DNA of 20,693 nt from an uncultured Oscillospiraceae bacterium (GCA_934488695.1 CAKSSH010000030.1:1-20693); one strand, 5' to 3'. Shown: positions 1 through 7,395, counted from the first letter of the stretch. The notes: generated from the letters alone by a model not told the origin. Numbers and translations: made by a program.

Positions 1-193
1 GGTCGCAATAGGGCAAGCACATCTTTTTATATGGGATCGTAACATTTATCCCGTCAAATTCACGGCGCATGAAAAAATTTTGCAGTCGTTGAGGCTCTAT
101 TTCGTATAAATGATAGGGATAGCCGCCGATTTCTTGGTGCAAAAGCGGCGAAAGGCTGTGAGAAAGGTGCTGTCCCAAAAGTCCGAACGACAT
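1..193 (-). CDS. aroE: Shikimate dehydrogenase, N-terminal part (runs off the left edge)
   Basis: AroE reduces 3-dehydroshikimate to shikimate with NADPH in the cytoplasmic shikimate pathway. I translated 64 residues from the ATG at 193; the rest lies outside the window. Visible are the shikimate-binding SHSLSPLLH (residues 11-19) and the NVTIPYK block (50-56), whose last lysine is the family's catalytic Lys. These two blocks in this order are diagnostic of the AroE substrate-binding domain. The start is fixed by an AAGGAGG ribosome binding site at about 200-206, which overlaps the stop codon of the upstream chorismate mutase gene. The gene is therefore the fifth of the aro operon and probably translationally coupled. 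It is partial only because the window ends; the visible part looks intact. Confidence 0.9.
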   Translation of the reverse strand, partial: MSFGLLGQHLSHSLSPLLHQEIGGYPYHLYEIEPQRLQNFFMRREFDGINVTIPYKKMCLPYCD

Positions 194-205
194 AAAACCC
201 CCTCC

Positions 206-460
206 TTATCGCCGGTTTTCCTGGTAGGCGCGGCTGATTTTAAAAATAGCGTCGTACAGACAACGGAGCTGTGGCGCAAAGCGCCGGCCGCAACAAATGC
301 GGTTTAAAACAGACTGCTCGCGCGCAGGATCTGAAACAGCCGTGCCGGTTTCCTTTTTTTGATCGGCAATTTTTTCAACCAATGCCATACGTTGTTCAAA
401 CAACGCACTGATCCGGTCGTCGATTTGGTCAATTTCATCGCGCAGGAGATCAAGCTCCAT
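206..460 (-). CDS. Chorismate mutase, AroQ (all-helical) class
   Basis: This enzyme converts chorismate to prephenate, the first committed step to phenylalanine and tyrosine. It is a stand-alone 84-residue protein, about the size of the helical mutase domain alone. Aligned by eye to the mutase domain of E. coli PheA, the active-site set appears complete: Arg7, Arg24, Lys35, Asp44, Arg47, Glu48, Ser76 and Gln80. The DPAREQ loop and the C-terminal SRAYQ helix are present. A GAAGGAGGG ribosome binding site precedes the ATG at 460. The gene overlaps the end of aroC by 11 bp, so it is co-translated with the enzyme that makes its substrate. There is no fused dehydratase, dehydrogenase or DAHP synthase domain. 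The family is clear; the symbol (pheA, aroH, aroQ) depends on naming convention. Confidence 0.9.
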   Translation of the reverse strand: MELDLLRDEIDQIDDRISALFEQRMALVEKIADQKKETGTAVSDPAREQSVLNRICCGRRFAPQLRCLYDAIFKISRAYQENRR

Positions 461-1541
461 GGATAAAACCCTCCTTCAAAAAGAGATCAATGAAGCAAAT
501 AGCTGTCACCGCTTCTACACACGGAACGGCGCGCAGGGCAGCACAAGGATCATGTCGTCCTCGGATTTCAAGCACAACCGGCTGACGAGTTTTCAGGTCG
601 ACAGACTGCTGCGGTCGGGCTATGGATGGCGTAGGCTTGACAGCCACCGAGAAAACCAACGGGAGCCCGGTGCAGATTCCGCCGAGGATTCCGCCGGCAT
701 CATTTTTTTCACAGGTGACAGCGCCGTTTTGGAGAACAAAGGGGTCGTTGTTTTGGCTGCCGGTTCGGCAGGCTCCCGCAAAGCCGGAGCCGAAGGAAAC
801 CCCTTTTACGGCAGGCAGGGCAAAAAGAGCAGCGGAAAGAAGGCTTTCCAGACCGTCGAATAGCGGACCGCCGAGCATACCCGGCTTAAGGCCCAGCACG
901 GCACCTTCCAAAATACCGCCCAAGGAATCACCTTCTGCGCCGGCCTGCCGGACGGCGTCGGCCATTGCGCAGCCCGCCTGCGGGTTCAGGACTGCCGGAA
1001 AACGGGCAGCGCAATCCGCAAGCTCTTCCGGGGTGAGGGCTACCGGGTCAAAGGGGCGGTCGCAGGCCGAGCCGACCCGAAGCAGATGTGCCCCGACGGT
1101 AATGCCCCGCTGATGCAGCAGCTGCAGACAAATGCCGCCGAGGAAACAAAGCGGCAGGGTCATTCGAGCTGAAAAACGTCCGCCGCCGGAAAGGTCAAGA
1201 TCAAAACCGAAACGTGCCCGAGCTGCAAAATCTGCGTGTCCCGGACGCGGGACAAACGGGTTTTCATAGTCTTTGGAGCGCACATCATGATTGGGAAAGC
1301 GTACAGATAATGTTTCTCCGGTCAAACGGCCGTTTTGCAGGCCGGAGAGCAGCACAAAATCATCCGGCTCTCGGCGAGCCGAGGTCAGCGCCCTGCCGGG
1401 GGAACGCCTTTTAAGAAAAGCGGTGAGCGCGTCCATGTCTATGGACAGCCCGGCCGGAAGACCGTCGACCTGTAGGATAAGTGCTTCGCAATGTGATGCG
1501 CCGGTGATTTCAACGGAGAGACACTCCAGAAATTTTACCAT
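450..1541 (-). CDS. aroC: Chorismate synthase
   Basis: AroC makes chorismate from EPSP by anti-1,4-elimination of phosphate, using reduced FMN that is not consumed. It is 363 residues, normal for the family. I see the N-terminal GASHC (14-18, usually GESHG; the conserved His17 is kept), RRSPGR (45-50), RPGHADF (99-105, with the second conserved His), GGGRFSAR (119-126), a GSQNND block (261-266), GGILGGI (283-289) and GRHDPC (328-333). The ATG at 1541 is chosen because a GGAGGAAAA ribosome binding site lies just upstream; longer in-frame readings run back into aroA without similarity to the family. The gene overlaps aroA by 32 bp and the mutase by 11 bp. The substitutions GESHG to GASHC and SARET to SARMT are unusual, but the remaining core argues for a working enzyme. 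Confidence 0.93.
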   Translation of the reverse strand: MVKFLECLSVEITGASHCEALILQVDGLPAGLSIDMDALTAFLKRRSPGRALTSARREPDDFVLLSGLQNGRLTGETLSVRFPNHDVRSKDYENPFVPRPGHADFAARARFGFDLDLSGGGRFSARMTLPLCFLGGICLQLLHQRGITVGAHLLRVGSACDRPFDPVALTPEELADCAARFPAVLNPQAGCAMADAVRQAGAEGDSLGGILEGAVLGLKPGMLGGPLFDGLESLLSAALFALPAVKGVSFGSGFAGACRTGSQNNDPFVLQNGAVTCEKNDAGGILGGICTGLPLVFSVAVKPTPSIARPQQSVDLKTRQPVVLEIRGRHDPCAALRAVPCVEAVTAICFIDLFLKEGFIHGA

Positions 1542-2730
1542 CTGCTTTTCCTCCCAATGAAAGATAATCTCGCCAAAAATTCGGGTAGGATTTGGCGACA
1601 CATTCGGCGTTTTGCAGGATGACGCTGTCGCTGCACACAGTGGCTGCAATAGCAGCCGCCATGGCAATACGATGATCCCCATAACTGTTCACGGTGCCCC
1701 CATGCAGCGGCCCGCCGGTAATTTCAAGCAGTCTCCCGTCCCAAGCGGCCTGTCCGCCGAGAGCGCAAATCATGGAGCGGGTGCTTTGGATTCGGTCGCT
1801 TTCTTTATGCTTTAATCGCAGGACGCCGTTAAACACGCGCCTGCCCGGCAGGACGGCGGCAACGACTGCCAAAATCGGCAGCAAATCAGGGGTTTTTGAA
1901 ACATCAATACAACAATTTTCTTGCCGGCGCATTTTAGAAAGAATAGGAACGATTTGCCGGTCTCCCTGCAAACAGTCGGTCATATCCGGCAGGGAGACTG
2001 TGCTGCCGAGCAGGTTGGCAGCAGCAAAGAATGCGGCAGCGGAGCAGTCCGGCTCCGGGCAAAGGCTGCCGGGACTTTGAAAGACAGAGGCCGGAATCCT
2101 CCACTGTTTGTCGTGCGCCGACAAAAAAACGCCGAAGTGCCGAAGAACGGCGCAGGTTAAATCCAGATACGGTCGGGAGACTGTGCCCTGCAGCGTTAAA
2201 ACACTCGGCTCGGCAAGCGATGGCAGCGCCATCATCAGCGCTGAAGCGTATTGAGAGGAGAGAGCGGCGTCGACCGTTATGCTGCCCGGACACAACCGGC
2301 CGGAAAGCTCCAATCGGTCCTGCCCCGAGAGGACTTGACAGCCGTTTTCTCGCAAAAGCTGCAGCAACGGCTCATGGGGCCGGCGCTGCAGCGCCGGCGA
2401 AAGCAAAAAGGTATACCTCCCGCCGCGGGCGGCACAAGCCGCCAGCATAAAATGCAAGCAAGCGGCGCTGTCGCGACAGGGCAAAACAGCCGTACAAGCG
2501 GGCTGACTTGGCGGCGTCAGCAAGACCTTTTCCCCGTGCAGTACGGCTTGAAACCCCAGCGCGCGGGCACAGTCCAGCGCCGCGGCGGTGTCCTCACAGA
2601 GGTTGCCGACTGTCAGCTCCAGCGGCTGCGCACAAAATAAGGCACAGACAACGGCGCGTAATATAATGGATTTGGCCGGCGGCGGCATCAGTCTGCCGGA
2701 AAGTCGGGCAGGGTGCAAGGTCAGCTGCAT
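1510..2730 (-). CDS. aroA: 3-phosphoshikimate 1-carboxyvinyltransferase (EPSP synthase)
   Basis: AroA transfers the enolpyruvyl group of PEP to shikimate-3-phosphate. It is 406 residues, slightly short for the family (about 420-430). Visible signatures: PPPAKSIILRA near the N-terminus (Lys20 and Arg25 match the conserved K and R, but the usual PxSKS is PAKS), RRPHEPLL (116-123), SSQYASALMMALP (158-170), a PDLLPILAVVAA block with the expected catalytic Asp282, KHKESDRI (307-314, Glu310), SYGDHRIAMAAAIAA (349-363) and KSYPNFW (380-386). The segment expected to read like CxESGSTLRF reads CRDSAACLHF (85-94), so a normally conserved Gly is Ala and an Arg is His. The gene lies 11 bp after aroB and overlaps aroC. 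The upstream sequence has an AGGAGAAAA ribosome binding site. The identity is firm; the loop change is discussed as a finding. Confidence 0.93.
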   Translation of the reverse strand: MQLTLHPARLSGRLMPPPAKSIILRAVVCALFCAQPLELTVGNLCEDTAAALDCARALGFQAVLHGEKVLLTPPSQPACTAVLPCRDSAACLHFMLAACAARGGRYTFLLSPALQRRPHEPLLQLLRENGCQVLSGQDRLELSGRLCPGSITVDAALSSQYASALMMALPSLAEPSVLTLQGTVSRPYLDLTCAVLRHFGVFLSAHDKQWRIPASVFQSPGSLCPEPDCSAAAFFAAANLLGSTVSLPDMTDCLQGDRQIVPILSKMRRQENCCIDVSKTPDLLPILAVVAAVLPGRRVFNGVLRLKHKESDRIQSTRSMICALGGQAAWDGRLLEITGGPLHGGTVNSYGDHRIAMAAAIAATVCSDSVILQNAECVAKSYPNFWRDYLSLGGKADGKISGVSLR

Positions 2731-2741
2731 ATTTTTCTCCT

Positions 2742-3794
2742 TTATACCGAAAGAATACGTGCAAGACGCGCTCGCAAATCCGACAGCGAAAGCGGAATCA
2801 GCGTTCCTTGACCGAAGTCCGGCAAGGCTGCCAGCGTAATTTGGTCACCGCAGCGTTTTTTATCTGCAGCAGCGGCCTGTACAAGCTCGTCGGCCGAGTA
2901 GACTGTTTGCACCGGGAGCCCGTTTTTTTTAAGGACTTCTGCCAATCGATCGGCCGTTTGCGCATATCCGGGGAGGCTTTCGAGGGCACGCGTAATTAAA
3001 ACCATCCCAATGGAAACGGCATGTCCGTGCGGAATTTCAAAATGGGAAAGCTGTTCGACAGCATGCCCCAGCGTGTGGCCGAAATTAAGCAGACGACGTT
3101 GCCCTAAATCATGCAGGTCTTGAGATGCCAGCCGACGTTTGCAATGAATGGAAAAGGAAATTAAGCCGGATAGCTCCATTTCTTTAAGCGGCGTCTGCTG
3201 CAGCGCGCTAAAAAGCGCAGCGTCAAAAAGGGCGGTGCATTTAATGATTTCGGCATAACCGTTTTTCATTTCTTCCGGGGGCAGGGTGCACAGCAGCCGG
3301 GTGTCACAAAGCACGGCGTCCGGCAGGTAGAAGCTGCCGATTTGATTTTTAATACCGCCAAAATTTATGGCGGTTTTCCCGCCGATACCCGCATCTACGG
3401 CGCAGAGCAGCGTAGTCGGCAGCAAAACAAGGCACATACCGCGTTGATACAGAGAGGCAGCCAGCGCCGCCGTGTCACAGACACAGCCGCCGCCGAGGGC
3501 TAAAACAAGATCAAAACGAGAAAAGTGCTCCCGGGTCAGCCTTTTAAGAATCTCGGTTAGGGAGGAAAGCTGCTTTCCGGCTTCGCCGCAGGGAATTTCC
3601 TGCAAGAGAATGGGCTTCCCGGTTGCAGACAGAAGATCGGTCAGGTTCTTTGCATAAAGGGCGCCGACTGTTCGGTCGGTAACCAGCAATATTTTTTGAG
3701 CCCTCGGAGCCGTTTTTTGCAGCAGAGAAACAAGCTCCTCTAAGGCGCCTTGCCGGACGAGAACAGGAATTTGGCAAATATCTTTTTCCGGCAC
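2742..3794 (-). CDS. aroB: 3-dehydroquinate synthase
   Basis: AroB cyclises DAHP to 3-dehydroquinate with NAD+ and a divalent metal; it is the second shikimate step. It is 350 residues, normal length. I see the PCGEAGKQLSSL block (68-79), a nucleotide-binding GGGCVCD (101-107, usually GGGVVGD), LPTTLL (125-130), GGKTAIN (138-144), and metal ligands in the expected places: Glu182 in GYAEIIK, His240 in NFGHTLGHA and His256 in PHGHAVSIG (usually HGEAV). The start is a GTG at 3794. A G-rich stretch (AAAAAGGGGGGG) sits just upstream and is an imperfect ribosome binding site. It is the first gene of the aro operon, about 40 nt behind the predicted transcription start. The Gly-to-Cys change in the dinucleotide loop is odd but the catalytic set is kept. 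Confidence 0.93.
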   Translation of the reverse strand: MPEKDICQIPVLVRQGALEELVSLLQKTAPRAQKILLVTDRTVGALYAKNLTDLLSATGKPILLQEIPCGEAGKQLSSLTEILKRLTREHFSRFDLVLALGGGCVCDTAALAASLYQRGMCLVLLPTTLLCAVDAGIGGKTAINFGGIKNQIGSFYLPDAVLCDTRLLCTLPPEEMKNGYAEIIKCTALFDAALFSALQQTPLKEMELSGLISFSIHCKRRLASQDLHDLGQRRLLNFGHTLGHAVEQLSHFEIPHGHAVSIGMVLITRALESLPGYAQTADRLAEVLKKNGLPVQTVYSADELVQAAAADKKRCGDQITLAALPDFGQGTLIPLSLSDLRARLARILSV

Positions 3795-3842
3795 AGCCGC
3801 CCCCCCTTTTTAAAAAACTTAGTATTTATTGTCCTACAAAAT

Positions 3843-3871
3843 ATTGTAATCCATTCCGGCACTTTCGTCAA
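3843..3871 (-). promoter_or_regulatory. Sigma-A promoter of the aro operon
   Basis: On the minus strand, a -35 box TTGACG (3866-3871) and a -10 box TACAAT (3843-3848) are separated by exactly 17 bp. Transcription should start near 3836, about 40 nt before the GTG of aroB. The leader is too short for a T-box or a long attenuator, and I see no obvious operator dyad in it. Confidence 0.8.
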
Positions 3872-3886
3872 TAGGCTGCACCGGTA

Positions 3887-3932
3887 AACAAAAGCGGCAG
3901 GCGCCCCCGAAGGAGCCGCCTGCCGCCGGTTT
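3887..3932 (-). terminator. Intrinsic terminator of the YgjV-like gene
   Basis: A perfect 10-bp stem, GCGGCAGGCG (3894-3903) with CGCCTGCCGC (3917-3926), has a 13-nt loop. On the minus strand it is followed by TTTTGTTT. It begins within 10 nt of the stop codon at 3935. On the plus strand it is followed by a run of seven T, so it could stop transcription from either side. It separates this gene from the aro promoter just downstream. Confidence 0.85.
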
Positions 3933-3934
3933 TT

Positions 3935-4501
3935 TTATGAATGCTGTTCTGCCTGCCGGAGCTTTAAAAGGTCAAAACGAATGAAGGCAATCAGCAGCGA
4001 TATCAATGCAAATATTTCTGTCAGCGTTCCGGCATAGGAGTGGCTTGCAAAGTCATAAATCAGGAACAACACCGAAGCCGGCAAAGCAAAAATGCGGGTG
4101 ATGCGCGCATTGCGGCTCCATAGTGCAGCTCGCGAGCAGACAAAAGAAAAAATCGGGAGCAGGGAAAGCGGACCTTGCCAGTTTTGCAGGGTAAAAACAG
4201 TTGCTGCGGCAATGAACAAAATCGGCCACAGCGGCGTTGCTGCCCACTTTTTTTCAGCCCTAAAATAGAAAACCGCAGCACTGAGCACCGCAAAAATATT
4301 GACGACGGTGCCGGCCGGCGCTCCGAGCCAAAAAAAGTGGACGGCGTACAGCCACGAGGAAAAAAATTGAAACAAAACAGTTTTCCGGCTGCTGTTAAAT
4401 TGATAAGACAAAAAGTAGATCCCCATGGCGACAAAGCCCAGCAGTTGAGCCGGGATATTTTCGGTGAAATCTGCAAAAAGCGTTGTAAAAAAGTGTGCCA
4501 T
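3935..4501 (-). CDS. YgjV-like integral membrane protein
   Basis: A 188-residue, very hydrophobic protein with about six predicted membrane segments and little hydrophilic sequence. The order of features resembles the Imp-YgjV family (uncharacterised bacterial inner-membrane proteins): an N-terminal segment with QLLGFVAMGIYFLSYQ, a SSRKTVLFQFFSS stretch, a helix with AVHFFWLGAPAGTVVN, then a basic linker and further helices. No enzymatic motif is visible and the function is unknown. I chose the ATG at 4501 because GGGAG lies about 8 nt upstream; an in-frame start 13 codons earlier would begin inside the leader hairpin. It is a monocistronic unit with its own promoter and terminator, and codon usage is not visibly different from its neighbours. 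The family call is from recall of the pattern. Confidence 0.75.
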   Translation of the reverse strand: MAHFFTTLFADFTENIPAQLLGFVAMGIYFLSYQFNSSRKTVLFQFFSSWLYAVHFFWLGAPAGTVVNIFAVLSAAVFYFRAEKKWAATPLWPILFIAAATVFTLQNWQGPLSLLPIFSFVCSRAALWSRNARITRIFALPASVLFLIYDFASHSYAGTLTEIFALISLLIAFIRFDLLKLRQAEQHS

Positions 4502-4520
4502 ATCAAAGCTCCCATGCGCA

Positions 4521-4552
4521 GGGCTTGCCGGATATACCACTCCGGCAAGCCC
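4521..4552 (-). promoter_or_regulatory. Perfect 12-bp hairpin in the leader of the YgjV-like gene
   Basis: GGGCTTGCCGGA (4521-4532) pairs perfectly with TCCGGCAAGCCC (4541-4552) around an 8-nt loop. It lies about 10 nt after the predicted transcription start and about 20 nt before the start codon. On the minus strand no T-tract follows, so it is not a standard terminator. It may stabilise the message or bind a regulator; the sequence does not say which. Confidence 0.7.
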
Positions 4553-4570
4553 TTGTCGTTTTATGCTATT

Positions 4571-4598
4571 ATTGTAGCACAGACTCTCTTTTTGTCAA
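4571..4598 (-). promoter_or_regulatory. Sigma-A promoter of the YgjV-like gene
   Basis: On the minus strand a consensus -35 TTGACA (4593-4598) and a -10 TACAAT (4571-4576) are 16 bp apart. The predicted start is near 4563, giving a leader of about 60 nt that contains the 12-bp hairpin. Confidence 0.8.
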
Positions 4599-4660
4599 GG
4601 GAAATCGGCCGAAAAGTAAGCGCGAGAATCGAGCGTCGGGATTTTCGGACAAGGGGACAC

Positions 4661-4692
4661 AAAAATGCCCGCGGCGCTCAGCACCGCGGGCC
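4661..4692 (-). terminator. Intrinsic terminator at the end of the rnj-ftsH unit
   Basis: An 8-bp perfect stem, GCCCGCGG (4667-4674) with CCGCGGGC (4684-4691), has a 9-nt loop. On the minus strand it is followed by ATTTTTGTG. It lies about 130 nt beyond the ftsH stop codon, a rather long 3' tail. Confidence 0.8.
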
Positions 4693-4701
4693 AATAAAAA
4701 C

Positions 4702-4773
4702 TTAGAAATTAAAGCAACGGACAAAGTTGTTCGGCGCTGTCACGGCTTCCCCTTTTTTCGTGTCGGCAGCCAT
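4702..4773 (-). CDS. Possible 23-codon small ORF between ftsH and its terminator
   Basis: An ATG at 4773 opens a 23-codon frame that ends with TAA at 4702-4704, ten bases before the terminator stem. The peptide begins MAADTKKGEAV and ends VRCFNF. The same frame stays open backwards into the last part of ftsH, so a longer reading without an ATG is also possible. There is no good ribosome binding site before the ATG. I do not recognise the peptide. It could equally be untranslated 3' sequence; it is listed because it fills the otherwise unexplained 130 nt. Confidence 0.2.
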   Translation of the reverse strand: MAADTKKGEAVTAPNNFVRCFNF

Positions 4774-4820
4774 GTGTTTTTCCGGCGCTGCATAGACTTT
4801 TGGGCCGGCGGCCGTTTGAA

Positions 4821-6833
4821 CTAATTGTCGAATTTTTGTTCTGCATCGGCAGTCGAATCGCTTTCCGATTGATCGGCGGTTTGAACCTCCGGCGCCTTTT
4901 CCGTCGCCGCATTTTTTTCCGGGGCGGTGTCGGCCGGCTCAGTCTCCTTTGTCAAAGCGGCGGACTTGTCATCGGGCAGAGCGCCGGTTTTCATCAGGGA
5001 CATGAATTCGGCTTGGTCAATCTTTTCACGCTCCAGCAAGGTCTTGGCAATTAAATCCAGCTGGTCACGATGTGCAAAAAGCAGGTCGAGCGCTTTTTTG
5101 TAAGCATCGTCAATCAAGCGGCGGACCTCGGTGTCAATTTCAAAGGCGACCTCCTCCGAGTACCCTCGGGATTGAGAAATATCACGGCCCAGGAAAACCT
5201 CGCCGCCTTCGTCATGCCCGTACACCATGGTGCCGAGCTTTTCCGAAAAGCCGTACTTCATGACCATAGCCTTGGCAATCGAGGTGGCACGCTCCATGTC
5301 GTTGGAGGCGCCGGTACAGATGTCCTCTTGAGTCAGCTGCTCCGATGCACGACCACCGAGCAGACCGATCAAAGTTTCCTTCATCTCCCGGCGGGACATA
5401 TGCGTTTTGTCCTGCTCAGGCAGCGACATTGTAAATCCGGCTGCCATTCCGCGCGGAATGATGGAAATATGGTGCACATCATCCTGCGTTTCCAGATAGT
5501 ACATGCAGATTGCGTGTCCTGCTTCATGATAGGCAGTGATGGTTTTGTCTTTTTCGGTCATCTTGCGGGATTTTTTCTCGGTACCGGCGACCACTTTAAT
5601 GGTGGCCTCTTCGATATCCTCTTCGGTGATGGCGAGGCGACCGGACCGGGCAGCCAGCAAAGCAGCTTCGTTCATTAAATTTTCAAGATCTGCACCGGTA
5701 AAACCGGTGGTGGAGCGTGCAATTACACGAAGGTCTACATCAGGCGACAGCGGCTTGTTGCGCGAATGCACCTTGAGGATCTCCTCGCGGCCGCGGACAT
5801 CGGGATATCCGACCACGATTTCACGGTCGAATCGACCCGGCCGCAGCAGGGCGGGATCCAAAATATCCCGACGGTTGGTGGCGGCAATCACAATGACGCC
5901 TTCGTTAACGCCAAACCCGTCCATTTCAACCAGCAGCTGGTTTAATGTCTGCTCCCGTTCGTCGTGTCCGCCGCCGAGACCGGCTCCGCGGTGACGACCG
6001 ACAGCGTCGATTTCGTCGATAAAGATAATGCTCGGCGCATTTTTTTTGGCCTGGTCAAACAGGTCCCGGACACGAGAGGCGCCGACGCCGACAAACATTT
6101 CAACAAAGTCGGAGCCGGAAATGGAAAAGAACGGAACACCCGCTTCACCGGCAACGGCACGCGCCAGCAGGGTTTTACCGGTGCCCGGAGGGCCCATCAG
6201 CAATACGCCTTTGGGAATACGCGCGCCCAGCTCATTAAACTTTTTGGGGGACTTTAAAAAGTCCACGATTTCGGCAAGCTCGGCTTTTTCCTCGTCGGCT
6301 CCCGCAACGTCCTTAAAGGTTGTGGTGCGGCCGTTTTTGCTGTCGGCAATCTTGGCCTTGCCAAAGGAAGAAATTTTGCCGTTCCCGAGACCGCCGTCCT
6401 GCATACGCTTCATCATAAAAAGATAGAGGACGACCATGGCAACAATCAATAAAACCGTCGGTAAAAAGGTCAGCCACCAAGGCGTCGGTGTAGCGGGAAT
6501 CAGGTCATATTGAATCCGGTCTGCCGTGGGCTTCCCCTTGTTGTACTCATCCACATAGGGCTGTACATCCTCCAGGAAATAGGAAATACTGGGCACTTTA
6601 TAAGTGAATCTGCTGTCTCCCAGCGTTTCGGATTTCTCAAATAGCTCCAGCTTGAGCTGATTGTTGTTGAAATTCAGGCTGTAGCTTTTTACTTTGTTTT
6701 CCTCAAACAACGCGACTACCTGGTCATATTTCAAGGTTTTTTGGGTGCTCGGCATCATTTTGTAGAATCCAAAGACAATCAAAAAAATTGCCAAAGCCGT
6801 CAGCAGATAGCCGGTCATGTTGCGCTTTTTCAT
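4821..6833 (-). CDS. ftsH: ATP-dependent zinc metalloprotease FtsH
   Basis: FtsH is a membrane-anchored AAA+ protease that extracts and degrades membrane and soluble proteins. It has 670 residues. In order: membrane helix 1 (about 7-26), an extracytoplasmic domain, membrane helix 2 (about 118-141), Walker A GPPGTGKT (214-221), Walker B IIFIDEID (269-276), the second region of homology ending in RPGRFDR (331-337), zinc-binding HEAGH (436-440) and the third ligand Asp512 in TGASNDMERAT. The tail from about 620 is acidic and Ala/Thr/Glu-rich, typical of a disordered end. The ATG at 6833 follows GGAGGT by 11 nt. It is the last gene of the unit, 22 bp after hpt. The order tilS-hpt-ftsH is a well-known conserved Firmicutes arrangement. 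Confidence 0.98.
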   Translation of the reverse strand: MKKRNMTGYLLTALAIFLIVFGFYKMMPSTQKTLKYDQVVALFEENKVKSYSLNFNNNQLKLELFEKSETLGDSRFTYKVPSISYFLEDVQPYVDEYNKGKPTADRIQYDLIPATPTPWWLTFLPTVLLIVAMVVLYLFMMKRMQDGGLGNGKISSFGKAKIADSKNGRTTTFKDVAGADEEKAELAEIVDFLKSPKKFNELGARIPKGVLLMGPPGTGKTLLARAVAGEAGVPFFSISGSDFVEMFVGVGASRVRDLFDQAKKNAPSIIFIDEIDAVGRHRGAGLGGGHDEREQTLNQLLVEMDGFGVNEGVIVIAATNRRDILDPALLRPGRFDREIVVGYPDVRGREEILKVHSRNKPLSPDVDLRVIARSTTGFTGADLENLMNEAALLAARSGRLAITEEDIEEATIKVVAGTEKKSRKMTEKDKTITAYHEAGHAICMYYLETQDDVHHISIIPRGMAAGFTMSLPEQDKTHMSRREMKETLIGLLGGRASEQLTQEDICTGASNDMERATSIAKAMVMKYGFSEKLGTMVYGHDEGGEVFLGRDISQSRGYSEEVAFEIDTEVRRLIDDAYKKALDLLFAHRDQLDLIAKTLLEREKIDQAEFMSLMKTGALPDDKSAALTKETEPADTAPEKNAATEKAPEVQTADQSESDSTADAEQKFDN

Positions 6834-6855
6834 CGGCGTTGCGTACCTCCGTGTG

Positions 6856-7395
6856 TTATTTTGAATAGACCTCGGGCTTTAATACGCCCACGGCAGGGAA
6901 ATTACGATAGTGTTCGTCGTAGTCCAGGCCGTACCCGACGACAAACTCGTCCGGAATATCAAAACAGTAATAATCCGCCTTGATATCCACCTTGCGGCGT
7001 GCCGGTTTATCCAGCAGCGTTGCAATACGAATGCTGCGGGTGCCGCGCTGGCGCAAAAGCTCGGTGATGTACTTTAGGGTCATGCCGCTGTCCAGAATGT
7101 CCTCGACAATCAGAACATCGTAGCCGTTCAAGTCAATGTCCAGATCTTTGACGATCTTGACGACGCCGGAGGTTTTAACCCCGCTGCCGTAGCTGGAGAC
7201 GGCCATGAAGTCAATCTTTGCCGGGATGGTGATGGATCGCATCAAGTCTGCCATAAAAATAACCGACCCTTTTAAAATGCTGACCAGCAGCAGGTTTTTA
7301 TCGGCATAATCCCGGCTGATCCGCGCGCCCAGCTCTGCAACCTTTTGGCGCAGCTGTTCTTCGGTCACCAAAATTTTCAGAATGTCATTTTCCAT
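6856..7395 (-). CDS. hpt: Hypoxanthine-guanine phosphoribosyltransferase
   Basis: Hpt salvages hypoxanthine and guanine to IMP and GMP using PRPP in the cytoplasm. It is 179 residues, normal for the bacterial family. Signatures: LVSILKGS (37-44, pyrophosphate-binding loop), SSYGSG (67-72) and the PRPP-binding VLIVEDILDSGMT (94-106). Near the C-terminus FDIPDEFVVGYGLDYDEHYR carries the base- and metal-binding region. The ATG at 7395 is chosen because the homologous N-terminus starts here and a GGAGACGG ribosome binding site is upstream. The frame is open for 30 codons further back, but only inside tilS. It overlaps the end of tilS by 11 bp, which suggests translational coupling. Confidence 0.97.
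   Translation of the reverse strand: MENDILKILVTEEQLRQKVAELGARISRDYADKNLLLVSILKGSVIFMADLMRSITIPAKIDFMAVSSYGSGVKTSGVVKIVKDLDIDLNGYDVLIVEDILDSGMTLKYITELLRQRGTRSIRIATLLDKPARRKVDIKADYYCFDIPDEFVVGYGLDYDEHYRNFPAVGVLKPEVYSK

Noticed and set aside
1542..1682. 47-codon upstream extension of aroC
   Set aside because: It falls inside aroA; the ATG at 1541 has a ribosome binding site and matches the family start.
5070..5678. 202-codon plus-strand frame inside ftsH
   Set aside because: It mirrors the conserved FtsH protease domain; no promoter or ribosome binding site.
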